The position numbers were made by a program, and so were the translations under genes. Source: Elysia marginata (lineage: Eukaryota > Mollusca > Gastropoda > Plakobranchidae). Taken from it: a DNA stretch of 23,906 bases. The stretch is taken from the NCBI GenBank assembly GCA_019649035.1, contig BMAT01000925.1, positions 902-24,807 on the forward strand, in the 5' to 3' direction. Below are positions 1-9,709 of the stretch, piece after piece; position 1 is the stretch's first letter, and each line of letters starts with the position of its first letter. Under the pieces are notes generated by a model. That model was given only the letters and a program-made list of their open reading frames with translations, had not been told where the DNA came from and ran no database searches.

Positions 1-632
1 AAACATAACACTGGAGAGTGACAAAGCTAAAGAGACAAAAAACATAACACTGGAGAGTGAGACAATACAATAAACATAACACTGGAGAGTGAGACAATAC
101 AATAAACATAACACTGGAGAGTGGGAAAGCTGAAAATACAATAAACATAACACTGGAGAGTGAGAAATCTGGAGATACAATAAACATAACACTGGAGAGT
201 GAGAAAGATGGAGATACAATAAACATAACACTGGAGAATGAGAAAGATGAAGATACAATAAACATAACACTTGAGAGTGAGAAAGCTGGAGATACAATAA
301 ACATAACACTGGAGAGTGAGACGATACAATAAACATAACACTGGAGAGCGAGAAAGCTGGAGATATAATAAACATAACACTGGAGAGTGGGAAAGCTGGA
401 TATAGAAAGAACATAACACTGGAGAGTGAGACAGATGGAGATAGAATAAACATAACACTGGAGAGTGAGAAAGATGGAGATACAATAAACATAACACTGG
501 AGAGCGAGAAAGCTGGAGATACTATGAACATAACACTGGAGAGTGAGAAAGATGGAGATAGAATAAACATAACACCGGAGAGTGGGAAAGCTGGAGATAT
601 TATGAACATAACACTAGAGGTTGGGAAAGCTG
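1..632. repeat. 39/32-bp minisatellite, about 17 copies
   Basis: Seventeen copies of a unit beginning AACATAACACTGGAGAGTG start at 2, 41, 73, 105, 144, 183, 222, 261, 300, 332, 371, 410, 449, 488, 527, 566 and 605. Most units are 39 bp. Those starting at 41, 73 and 300 are 32 bp because a 7-bp block in the AAAGCTGGAGATAC part is missing. The window starts inside the array, so its true length is unknown. From about 332 onward every unit is 39 bp, and the plus strand reads a 13-residue repeat with an N-I-T sequon, open to the stop at 781. The 32-bp units break that frame upstream. Open frames on both strands follow from a unit length divisible by three, so coding use is unproven. Confidence 0.95.
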
Positions 633-843
633 TACAACTTCAATCTCTTGGATTTACTACTAAATGCGATCCAAACAGTCCTGTCTCTTATCATTGGACA
701 CAATACTATCTTTCAAGATCAACATACCAATATAGGTACAGTAGACGGAATCTAAATTATACAATACATATTTCGAAGTAGTTGCCAATTCTAAAAATAA
801 ATCACAGCATAATGATGACTTCCACATGGCAGTAAAACTATAC

Positions 844-1023
844 CTGTGACAGATTTCCTTTGCCAGCATTGGCTTTTCCTTGTGCAAATGATAGCCGCAA
901 TACCCATGATAACCACGACGCTGATAGCGATGGTGATTGCGGCGATCTTCCAAAAGTCTGCCTCGGTTTCGACCTTATTTGATCCTTTCTTGTCATTAAA
1001 GTGATTAAATATTTCAAATAAAG
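844..1023 (-). CDS. Transmembrane exon of a mucin-like type I membrane protein
   Basis: This is a 180-bp internal exon, phase 1 at both ends. The acceptor, minus strand, is TTCTTTTCTATTCAACAG ending at 1024, with a good pyrimidine tract. The donor is CACAG/GTATAG, with the intron starting at 843. The exon encodes a juxtamembrane stretch (LFEIFNHFNDKKGSNKVETE), then one hydrophobic helix running from FWKIAAIT to GIAAIICT, then a basic stop-transfer (TRKSQCWQRK). That is the pattern of a single-pass type I protein with its C-terminus in the cytoplasm. The entry phase matches the donor of the upstream mucin-like exon (1888-2454). The following cytoplasmic exon is not identified. A 27-bp candidate at about 723-749, between a TTTAG acceptor and a GTATGT donor, has the right phase but is too short to trust. 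An alternative acceptor, AAAG at about 995, would shorten the exon. Confidence 0.62.
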
Positions 1024-1887
1024 CTGTTGAATAGAAAAGAATAACTTTGGTACGTTGCATTTTAAATATAAAAAAAGCTAGAATGGTTTTAAAAGGTAAC
1101 CTAAAGTTTCGAAATGTAGTAGCCAACTTTAGATTCACTGAAAGCGAAATTTCTCTGAGCCCGGTATTATTGCATTGACAAATTTTCAAACTTAGATGAA
1201 TATAATTATACTTTAAAAACTCTCTACAGAGAAAGCAACCTTGCAGTTGATTGATGGGCTTGTTTATTTTTAATCCCTGAGAGCTATGCTGATGTGAGAT
1301 TTATCTCCAGTTTGGGCTAGAAAGGTCAAAAGGACCAGATGAGGACAACCAACCAACTGGCACTCCGGGATAAGTTTTGATTTCGGCTAACAACAGGAAA
1401 CAAAATAACTTTAACTGTTTCAGACACTGCAATAGACAATTTATCGGAGTTTCCTGTGGAGCTCACGAAGGCAGCGCGTGAAACCAACCCTGATACAGCG
1501 TGTGCGCTATTGAAACATAAAGCTACAGCCAGGATAGCAACGCCAGGTTCCTGAAGATGCTTGGCCGGTACTCAGGATATGAAGGAAACTATTATTACAT
1601 ATGCTTTTAATATTGCTGCTATGGTCCCTGAGACAAGGGAAAAGTCATCACGGCTAAATTCAACTCAAATCCGTGTTTCGAGAAGCAAAGGCAAGCACAG
1701 TAAGAAATTGCTTTGTATTAAGGTAAAGTTTTACTAACGTTATTGAAATATAAAAATACGCTTCCAAATATAATCATAGAAATTAATGTTTCTGTAACAC
1801 GAACAAACGTGACTTTATTAAAATGGTGTCGTGGTAATTAAGTTAACTGAAATATTTTCTACCAGACAACTTTTTCACCTCACTTAC

Positions 1888-2454
1888 TGACAGTGGGTGT
1901 CGTCGCATTCACTAGGTTGTCTTCGCCTGCCACGCCAGGATAGGTGACTCGCTTGGTGTCGGGTGGCATCTCCATCTTAGGAGACACATTCACTGAGCTC
2001 TCATAACTGTATAGGACTGGAGTGGTAGCAGTCGTAGCAGTTGCGCCAGTGGAGACTGGAGTGGTGGCAGTCGTAGCAGTAGTAGAGCCAGTGGAGACTG
2101 GAGTGGTAGCATTCGTAGCAGTTGTTGAGTTATTGGAGACTGGAGTGGTAGCAGTCGCAGTAGCAGTTGCGCCAGTGGAGACTGGAGTGGTGGCAGTCGT
2201 AGCAGTAGTTGAGCCAGTGGAGACTGGAGTGGTAGCAGTCGCAGTAGCAGTTGCGCCAGTGGAGACTGGAGTGGTGGCAGTCGTAGCAGTAGTAGAGCCA
2301 GTGGAGACTGGAGTGGTAGCAGTCGTAGCAGTAGTTGAGTTATTGGAGACTGGAGTGGTAGCAGTCGCAGCAGTAGTAGAGCCAGTGGTGACTATAGTGG
2401 TAGCAGTCGTAGCAGTAGTTGAGCCAGTGGGGACTGGAGTCTTGGTTGCCTGGA
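1888..2454 (-). CDS. Mucin-like Thr/Ser/Pro-rich stalk exon (14-residue repeats)
   Basis: This is a 567-bp exon, phase 1 at both ends (189 codons), read on the minus strand. The acceptor is TTAAATCTTCCAG ending at 2455, and the donor is the consensus TGTCA/GTAAGT, with the intron starting at 1887. The protein contains about ten tandem 14-residue repeats of type PVSTGSTTATTATT. Variants are PVSTGATATATATT and PVSNNSTTATTATT, and the last copy has 13 residues. A non-repetitive tail follows, starting PVLYSYESSVNVSPK and ending NLVNATTPTV. Dense Thr/Ser with Pro is typical of mucin-type O-glycosylated extracellular stalks; several N-glycosylation sequons (NST, NAT, NVS) are also visible. The next exon in transcription order encodes a transmembrane helix, so this is inferred to be the ectodomain stalk of a cell-surface glycoprotein. 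The upstream exons (signal peptide, any N-terminal domain) were not found, so the family is unknown. A Val/Ala-rich open frame on the other strand is a shadow. Confidence 0.7.
2022..2449. repeat. 42-bp coding minisatellite
   Basis: About ten tandem 42-bp units lie inside the mucin-like exon; the last unit is 39 bp. Each begins, on the minus strand, with a CCAGTC Pro-Val codon pair. Unit lengths are multiples of three, so copy number can change without breaking the frame, as in other mucin repeats. Two unit types alternate (GSTTATT and GATATAT), which suggests that duplication has copied dimers. Confidence 0.9.
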
Positions 2455-2470
2455 CTGGAAGATTTAACGT

Positions 2471-4280
2471 TATTACTTAGTCTTTCATTTGTTGTGTTTT
2501 ATGCGGGGGCTGCGAGAAATGTGATTGATATTAATAGCAATCGCTCTCCAGCATTTTTTACTGTCTTAAGAAAGTTTTCTTTTTTTATCCGCTGACTGTC
2601 TTTCAGCATAAAAAACTATACAATAGAAAATTATTTATGATGTCAAATTGGGTTAAAAAAGCTTTTTTCTCAGACGTTACCTAGCCAGGAAAGGGTTAAG
2701 GTTCATCGTTTCTAGACAAAAATGTCTTCAAAATTAGAATCATTTAAAAAAATTAACTAAAGCCATTATTGTCTCGATAAAAAAAATCATCGATAGAGGT
2801 TACTTTCATTAAAAACTAGTGTTTGAAATTTAGTTACGGTACTTTCTCGAAAAAATAGTTGCTACGTTCTGACTACCTGCATAAGTGTAGTTTACAAAGA
2901 GCAAAAGGTACAGCAGTCTGATAGCATCCATGTCGACACACGGCATCTTCTCAAGTCGCGACCTAAAGTTGATACATAAAAACTTCTAGTATTTCACATG
3001 TAGATGAATTTTTTACTCGTAGATAGTTTACCAAAATACAATATATTTTTTAAGTGATAGGAGGACATTTTGCTGAAAGATTAAGAAAGAGGATAGATTA
3101 GTTCTGAAATATTCCTTAGCAATCTGAAGAAACAAAAACTTTATTCTTTAAAAATATGACAAAGAGATTTCATGCTTTAAACAAAGCGGGAAGTCATATA
3201 TGGATGCGAAACAAGGTTAATAAAAAACAAAAAAAAACAAAACTAATATCTACTAGAGGCAACTGAGGTGTGTCTTCCAAGCATCTTATAGAAGCAGCAC
3301 AGAGAGCCTGTACAGCCTGTTTAGTACGAAGGACACCATGATAATTTATGAACAAAGTTCTGAGACAAAAATTAATATAAACAAATTTTAATATTAAACA
3401 TAGAGTAATATAGCGCATTGTCCGAATAAATATTATCAGCTCACAACGCTTTACAATTCTCACATCATTCACACAAAATAGAGGACATATCACCGACGAA
3501 CGGTAAAAAAAATTATGGTGGTGCATGTGTGTATGTGTGGGTCTGTTTGTCTGTTTGTGATATCGATGTCGTCCCCAACCCCAAAGACAGTTTCCGACAA
3601 AATGTTAGAATGCGCACATAAGGCAGCAGGTAACTTGTTCAGGTTTAGGTAGCAACTCATCCCCATCACTTGTTCCGAGAAACGACACTTATTATTCGTT
3701 ATACATCACTTAGACTAGAGTAGAACAGACATGAGGGGTTGAATTAGCAGAACTACAGATTTTAATCAGATGAATTAAAAAAAAAACATGCATCAAGAGA
3801 CGCTTGCAATTGCACTCTCAGATGAGAAGGCAAGAGCGTCAGAGGCAAGGGGCCACCTTTGAGAAGGATCTACCTCCGAGCCTGAGAAGGCAAGAGGGTC
3901 AGAGGCGAGGGGCCTTTACTGAGAAAATTTTAGGATTTTAAGCAAACTTCAACGGGGACAGAATAAGCAGCAATTTTTTTAAGTTGCTTTTTCTCTTGTT
4001 GATACATAAAATATATAATATCTTGGCATTTTTCTAACTGAGTTGTGAAAAAACTTCGGATTGAAGATTGCTGGTGTCCCTAGCATCACAAATATAACAG
4101 TAATGAAATGCACATACTAAAATGGTACATTTGCATACACCATGCATATTTCTTTTTATTTGATGAGTTACTGTTATGTCGCAATTTTTAAACTTTGTCA
4201 ATTTTAGTTGCAACTTTTAACATTTTCATTCTTGGGCTCCTTGGCACCTTTTTGTATTCTTGTTGTAAGTCTACTCCATC
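2471..4280. other. Anonymous AT-rich stretch, no gene recognised
   Basis: This stretch lies upstream, in transcription sense, of the mucin-like exon, so missing 5' exons could sit here or further out, but none has convincing splice sites and coding content. A 110-codon minus-strand frame at 3194-3526 is rich in Phe, Ile and Leu and has no recognisable domain. There are many poly-A and poly-T runs. A short local duplication at 3823-3914 is listed separately. Confidence 0.6.
3823..3914. repeat. Two-copy direct repeat, about 32 bp at 60-bp spacing
   Basis: The motif TGAGAAGGCAAGAG, followed by a similar GTCAGAGGC-AGGGGCC tail, occurs at 3823 and again at 3883 with three mismatches or fewer. It looks like a single local duplication. 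No coding frame or known element is associated with it. Confidence 0.75.
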
Positions 4281-4283
4281 GGC

Positions 4284-4284
<1 letters not shown>

Positions 4285-4324
<40 letters not shown>
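4285..4324. repeat. (TC)n microsatellite
   Basis: An uninterrupted TC dinucleotide tract of about 40 bp. The short open frame across it is explained by the repeat. Confidence 0.97.
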
Positions 4325-4329
<5 letters not shown>

Positions 4330-4384
4330 TTGTTTCTTGGTTTCTCGAAGTCTCTTTGGCTTTTGAGAGTGAGTAATGTTGAGA

Positions 4385-4480
4385 CCTAGTTACCTATCAA
4401 ATGCTCGGACTGAGAATCAAACCTGTGACCTATCGGATAGCGGCCAACCACCCTACCTATTGCACGAGGGCTCACACCAA
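4385..4480 (-). mobile_element. tRNA-derived SINE-like fragment
   Basis: Read on the minus strand, this stretch has a candidate RNA polymerase III B box, GGTTTGATTCT (4413-4423; consensus GGTTCRANTCC). It also has a candidate A box, TAGGTAGGGTGG, overlapping TAGGGTGGTTGG (within 4444-4459). The spacing is somewhat short for a functional tRNA and the arms do not fold cleanly, so this is not an intact tRNA gene. The arrangement fits the head of an old tRNA-derived SINE. Its body and 3' end could not be delimited, and a chance match is possible. Confidence 0.42.
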
Positions 4481-5308
4481 TCATGTCGCAAATAGAATCA
4501 GAGGTTGTTTAAGGCCCACAAAACTGAACAATTAAAAATACGATAATATCCACAGTGTTCTAAAGGCATCTTTCATAACTTCCAGTTTTTAAACGAAGAC
4601 CCGATTTCTTGAGAGAGCATCATTTTGTGACAAAGCTAAAACCACTGCCAAGAAAACTAAAACAAAAACATTTCAGCTTTAGATATTTTGTCTACACGAA
4701 GCGCTTGATAAACATCTATAAAAGGGAAGCTATATCAGGTCAATAGAATCTGAGGAAATATAGAAAAAAGGCCGCACAAACCGAAGAAGATACAAAGACA
4801 AACAAAACAGAAACTAAAAGCAACAAAAATTGTATACATAGACTTAGAAACTCACCTCAGTTTTCGTGTCGTTTCTTGATCCTTGAACAGTAACTGGACT
4901 AACTCATCCAACTGTTACTTTTTTTTCTTTCTGTGCTTTTAACATGTCAGAGGGAGAAATCGCAGTGGTAAACCAACATTATGAGAAATACCAAACCTGG
5001 GAAATCACATGACGTAAAAAAAAACAACCCAAGAGTTTCAAAAGTATCAGCTTCCCCATTTGAAGTAGAATTTAACATGAATCGTGTTTTGCTTGGGTTA
5101 AGCAACACGTTAAGCAACAAGGATGTGTCCTGAAACCGGAAGGGCACACTTTATTACTAGTATTAGAAACCGTCACAAGCACACATCTGTTTGTACGTTG
5201 AGTTCAGAATGTTCTTTTCTTGTTTCATCCTACCATCGCACTCTCATCCATGTCTCTATTTTAGATCTCATATTCTCGTTCAGTTTAATATTTCTTCCTC
5301 TATATGTC

Positions 5309-5520
5309 TATCTCTGTGTGTCTGTCTGTCTGTCTGTGTGTCTCTCTCTCACTATCTATTTATCTATCTATCGCATTTTCTCTAGTTTTCTCTCTCCCTT
5401 TGTTTCAATAAACTCTATGTCTCTCTCTCTTCTATTTCTGATTTTCTCCCTCTCTCCTTTATTCTCTTTCTATCTCGCTCTCGCTTCCTTTCCTCGCCTC
5501 TCTCTTATCTATTCATTAAT
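5309..5520. repeat. Simple-sequence cluster: TCTG, TCTA and TC tracts
   Basis: TCTG repeats (about 5321-5340) run into a TC tract, then TCTA repeats (about 5353-5372), then a long pyrimidine-rich segment to about 5515. The open frames here give Leu/Ser/Tyr-rich low-complexity products that follow from the strand bias, so no gene is called. Confidence 0.85.
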
Positions 5521-5966
5521 GTCGTATACTACAAATCCATATCTGGATAGTATTCGAAATGGCAGACGCCAGACAAACGTTATTGTTACCCTAATCCTTA
5601 ACCCTCAATGTAAGTAAGGGCCTAAACAAGAACCAGATTGTACCTCCCGAAACAGGTTGGGTGTGTTCAAGGTTAGCAATGTCTCACGTAAAAACCAAAC
5701 TTGTTGCAGAAACACGAACAAGTGAAAATCACTTGTAATAATAAATTATGTCTTCGGATGTGATGGAGCCTCTTCGCACGAAGACTGTGTGATGTTTGGC
5801 AGCCAAAGGCAAAAGAAAGGTGTTGGGCAGCTCTCTCTCTCTCTATCCTCTGCTAAGTCTTTCCGGGTCGGCTCGTTGACTTTTAGAACCTTGTATGAGA
5901 TAAACTATACTGGATAAACTATACAAGGTGTGAGAGAGAACGATGCACCGATACCGCGCCTCTATT

Positions 5967-6010
5967 TAGTAAGATAAGATAAGATACGATACATTTTATT
6001 CATCTCCAGC
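5967..6010 (-). mobile_element. Retroelement 3' end with GATAA-type tail
   Basis: The plus strand reads AAGATAAGATAAGATACGAT followed by ACATTTTATT. On the minus strand that is an AATAAA-like signal followed by a short TATCT tandem repeat. Many non-LTR elements end in a short tandem repeat rather than poly(A), and a similar GATAAGATAAGAT tail occurs at 13298, so I infer the truncated 3' end of a minus-strand element. The body is too short or decayed to classify. Confidence 0.4.
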
Positions 6011-6090
6011 ATCCCTTTACAATATGAAATCATTTAGATCTGGGTGCTACATTACGAAACTGAGCACGCATTGTGTACACTGTCATTTCC

Positions 6091-6185
6091 TAATGAGCCG
6101 AGCGGTTTATGATGTCGCAATTTCAAAGTGGATCTTCAGCCCTTTCCAAAACCACTGCCTGGATTAGAATCCCTGCTCTCTGGAG
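6091..6185 (+). mobile_element. tRNA-derived SINE-like fragment (Leu/Ser-type head)
   Basis: GAGCCGAGCGGTTTA at 6095-6109 closely resembles the A-box region of Leu/Ser-type tRNAs. GGATTAGAATCCC at 6161-6173 resembles a B box. The 66-bp spacing is longer than in a functional class II tRNA, and the internal arms are degenerate, so this is not a tRNA gene. An old SINE head is the most economical reading. No 3' body, tail or target duplication could be fixed. Confidence 0.4.
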
Positions 6186-6189
6186 ATTC

Positions 6190-8130
6190 TGCACTTTTTA
6201 CTCATTGCCTGGACCCTAAACGAGTTTACAACAGTTGTTTTAAGTTGACTTCAATGGGATACAGGTATGCTAATCTAAATGGATGAATCCGCAATTCCGT
6301 CTTTACTTTAAGGACGGGTATATTCTCGGATTGGTTCTCTCGTTCCAACTTCTCAAAACAGCTTTCGTTCCTGCAAGTCTACTTTATGGACAATGAAGAA
6401 GCGGTACAATGTAGAAAGAGCCATTTCAAGGATTCTCGCAGATGTGCAGGAGATGCTTCATCAACACAATCAATACATAGTGAGTTGAGGTGTGCATATG
6501 AATTTTTCCGCAATTAAACAGGCGATATGCTGTTTACGCCCTAGTGTGATTGACGAGAAATAGAAATTACTCTCGAACTTTGTATATTTTTTACTGGCAT
6601 TACTTAGACTTTTGCCTTATCCAATCACTAAAAAAGCAGTTGAAATAATTCTTGTTAACGCTCAACTTCCTGATTCAACCTTGTGCTGCTGTAAGTTGTG
6701 TTTGTGTTAATATTACAGGTAAATGTTCTTGTTGGTCTTCTCTTTGACACCAGTTGGCTCAACTCCAGAAATAAACGAGTAACCTTCTTTGTACACTATG
6801 TCATAATATCTACAATCGTAGCACCGTTTGCCTGAATTAATTGTTTTGTTTTGGCTCCACTAAAGAACACAGAATATGTTTCATCATTTAAAACGTGGAT
6901 TTGTTTACGTTCATCCTAAGCACTAGAATTTTTGTCATCACCAATATTTTCAAACCTTCTGTTGCCAGCGTCAAGTTTTGTAATTATTGTTCCTTGGAAA
7001 TATTGTTATCGATATCAATGTTGGTATAAGGAATTTTGCTACCAGATTTGATACTGGAATTATCATACCATTAGTGTTATTATTATTGCCATAATTAACA
7101 CTGTTTTTCTTATTCTTATAATTATAGATTTTATTCTCATCTGCTCTACTTTCTATCTCACTTATAAACTTTTTAGCGATGTTTTATAGCTATTTAAATT
7201 ATGTTCTAGCTGCCAACCTGTTAAATTACACCGAAAATAACCGCTACTATTAGCTTTTACTGCTATTTATCTTAATCTTGTTTGAATAATTGGCACATAT
7301 ATGTAATATTTTATATTCATTATTTAAGGAAAAAAAAGATTCACTCTTATTACGGCAGGCCCGCGTCAAACACATCGAAACAAGCCCAAAACAAGTTCGA
7401 GCACCACCACATGAAAAGTTAGGCATATTGTCATAGTATTGTTTAAACTATTATTATTATTATCATATAACTAGTATCACCACTACCATAAACTATTGAA
7501 AACAGTATTATCTCTTGTAATACACCCATTTATACAAACACTTTGTAGTGCTAATAACACTGAATGTTTATGTTAATACTCTGATCATGATATTTATGGC
7601 TATTGGTGTATCATTATAACTCTTGAATATGAAACTTTATTGTTGCGGTTACCATGGAAACTAATTACCACTGCAGTAACTGTTCTCTGAAACACCATTT
7701 TCATTATTAACATTGTGCTGCAAAGTTGGTGTCCCTTAGAGCGTAGAAAATCAACACTCTACTAGAACTTGTTTCCTGTACGTTCTTGATACCTCTACCA
7801 TTCTGTCACCACCGTTAAGATTACCGTAATATTTATATGTTTGTAAATATTACCATAGAACGTACAAAATTAAATACATAAAAAGCTTTCGTTAACTGTA
7901 AAAGCTTCATGTTAACGTATTTCTTAGTTTTTGCCTTAAATTGTTCATAGAATAAAATCATTATAGAAAAGTTGGGTACGTTTTTTGTTTACTAAAGTAT
8001 GCATGGCTAAAGGACTTTTAGTTAAAGGAATACAAATATTTTCAAAACGTTTAAAAATATCAGGCAAGTGCAATCAGTTCATCTGATTGAAAAAATACTA
8101 AATAGGGATTCCATTATGGTTGCTCAAGAC
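6190..8130. other. Anonymous AT-rich stretch, no gene recognised
   Basis: No open frame of useful length and no domain-like coding sequence was seen on either strand. The stretch contains ATT/TTA-rich patches (about 7075-7090 and 7449-7467) and scattered poly-A and poly-T. It ends where the L2/CR1-group reverse transcriptase relic becomes recognisable. Confidence 0.6.
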
Positions 8131-9480
8131 ACGCAGCAACCAGCTGGCACCAATCTTCACCTTTTTGTTCAATTGATCTCTCACAACATCAACCGCACCG
8201 TTATGTTTAAAACAGTCAACAATCATAACGGTGCCGAGAAACCTTCCCCAGAAAAACTGAATGACTACACACCGGTCGCTTTAAGTTCCACATCAGTGAT
8301 AAAGAAATCCTTTGAGAAATTTGTACGTTCTTACCTCAATTTCCGTTTACCACCAAATTTCGATGTTTTTCATTTTGCTTTGTAGCATTGATGAGTCTAC
8401 TGACGATGTTATTGCTATTATCACACACGAAATACTGACCAACTTAGAGAGGAAAAAATTCATATGCCAAGATTTTGTTTATAGATTTTAGTTCCTCCTT
8501 CAACCTTATCGTCCCCGAAAAACTACTTGCTAAATTAGTTCAAGTTTTACCATTCCTTATCCGTAATTAGGTGTTAGACTTTTACTCCACCGCTCGCGAG
8601 TTGTCAGAATTGGTAATATTTCATCGTGTGTAATTATAATTGTTCTTAACACAGGCACACCTCAAGGCTGTCCGTTATCTCCAAAGCTATAGTCAATTTT
8701 TACTTATGACTGTACAGCAGAAATCCCCGGATGTCTTCTAATTAAATTTGCAGACGACATCACTGTGACGGGACTGGTTGATAACATCAATGAAAATATT
8801 GTTAAAAGGCAGATTGAATTAACCGTTAAATGGTGTGCAAAAAAGTTATTTCGAACTTAATGTGTCAAAAACTAAAGAACTGATAATTGACTTTCGAAAG
8901 GGCGAGGTATCACCCCCCGCCCATTAATTATAGCAGGGAACACAGTTGAACGAGTTAATTCATTCCAATTCCTAGGTACAATTTTTTCTAACACACTAAG
9001 TTGGCAATTAAATATCAAAAACATATTAAAAAAGGCTAGACAGATTAATGTACTTTTGAAGAAAACTTAAATCTTTTAAAATCACTAAGGTGAAACTAAT
9101 TAACTTTTACAGATCCATTGTGGAGAGCATCTTAACTCAATCGGTTTTTGTTTGGTTTGACAGGGCAGAAAAAAAGGAAATCAAAAGACTGAACTCAATT
9201 GTCATAAATGCAAAAAGGTTCATTGCTGTGAATCTGCCATCTCTTGAAAGTTTATATGAAGAAAAAATGCGAGCCAGAACTGAAAAGATCTTGAAAGATG
9301 ACATCCACCCAGCATGGAAATATTTTGATTTTTTCCGCACTGGCGGAGACTAATACTAGTAATAGCGTGCAAAGGAAATAAAAGGTTGGTAAACTGTTTC
9401 TTTCCCCAAGCCGTACAAATTTTTAATGGAACCAGAATTAAGAGATTATTCTAATTGAATTTTTTGATTTAATGATAGAC
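8130..9480 (+). mobile_element. Decayed L2/CR1-group non-LTR retrotransposon (RT to 3' end)
   Basis: Three-frame reading recovers a reverse transcriptase in the correct order. KLNDYTPVAL (fingers) is near 8257; STDDVIAII with a DFSSSFN-like core lies at about 8400-8500; TGTPQGCPLSPKL is near 8655. FADD, the catalytic aspartates in the usual Y/FADD position, is at 8747-8758. LNVSKTKELIIDFRK, FQFLGTIFS and LINFYRSIVESIL follow. The end is HPAWKYFDFF and a CFFPQAVQIFN-like motif to about 9440. The order and wording match the L2/Rex/CR1 group, in which the RT is followed by a short C-terminal domain. At least six frameshifts or stops interrupt it (near 8385, 8480, 8567, 8688, 8853, 8920 and 9068), so it is dead. 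The endonuclease and 5' end are missing. Confidence 0.9.
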
Positions 9481-9603
9481 ACATTAGAATAAGGCGTTTC
9501 GTTGAGCGGGATGTGTTAAGCGCAGTGCACGTGTTTCTTGTTCGCTGTGACAAAAGGACAAAAGAGAGAAAATGCTACACAGTTAGAGAATGAGGGAGAG
9601 ACA

Positions 9604-9647
9604 GACACACACACACACACCATCACAGAGACAGAGACAGAGAGAGA

Positions 9648-9704
<57 letters not shown>
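9604..9704. repeat. (CA)n/(GA)n microsatellite
   Basis: A short CA tract at about 9604-9620 is followed by two GA tracts at 9631-9659 and 9661-9704, separated by a single C. It lies between the 3' ends of two LINEs that point towards each other. Confidence 0.97.

Positions 9705-9709
<5 letters not shown>

Noticed and set aside
27-497. 156-codon minus-strand open frame across the minisatellite
   Set aside because: It is produced by a repeat unit divisible by three and gives a monotonous Leu/Ser/Cys product, with no start context or domain.
1425-1550. Plus-strand segment reading LSEFPVELTKAARETNPD and onward, which looks protein-like
   Set aside because: It is short, has no recognisable family, lacks clear splice sites and lies inside the mucin-like gene's intron; probably chance.
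2022-2480. Val/Ala-rich 152-codon plus-strand open frame
   Set aside because: It is the antisense of the Thr/Ser/Pro repeat. The minus strand has good splice sites and a following TM exon; the plus strand has none.
3194-3526. 110-codon minus-strand open frame
   Set aside because: Phe/Ile/Leu-rich product of AT-rich DNA with no domain, and no splice signals linking it to the mucin-like exons.
5123-5617. 164-codon plus-strand open frame
   Set aside because: Mostly translated TCTG/TC/TCTA simple sequence; low complexity with no domain.
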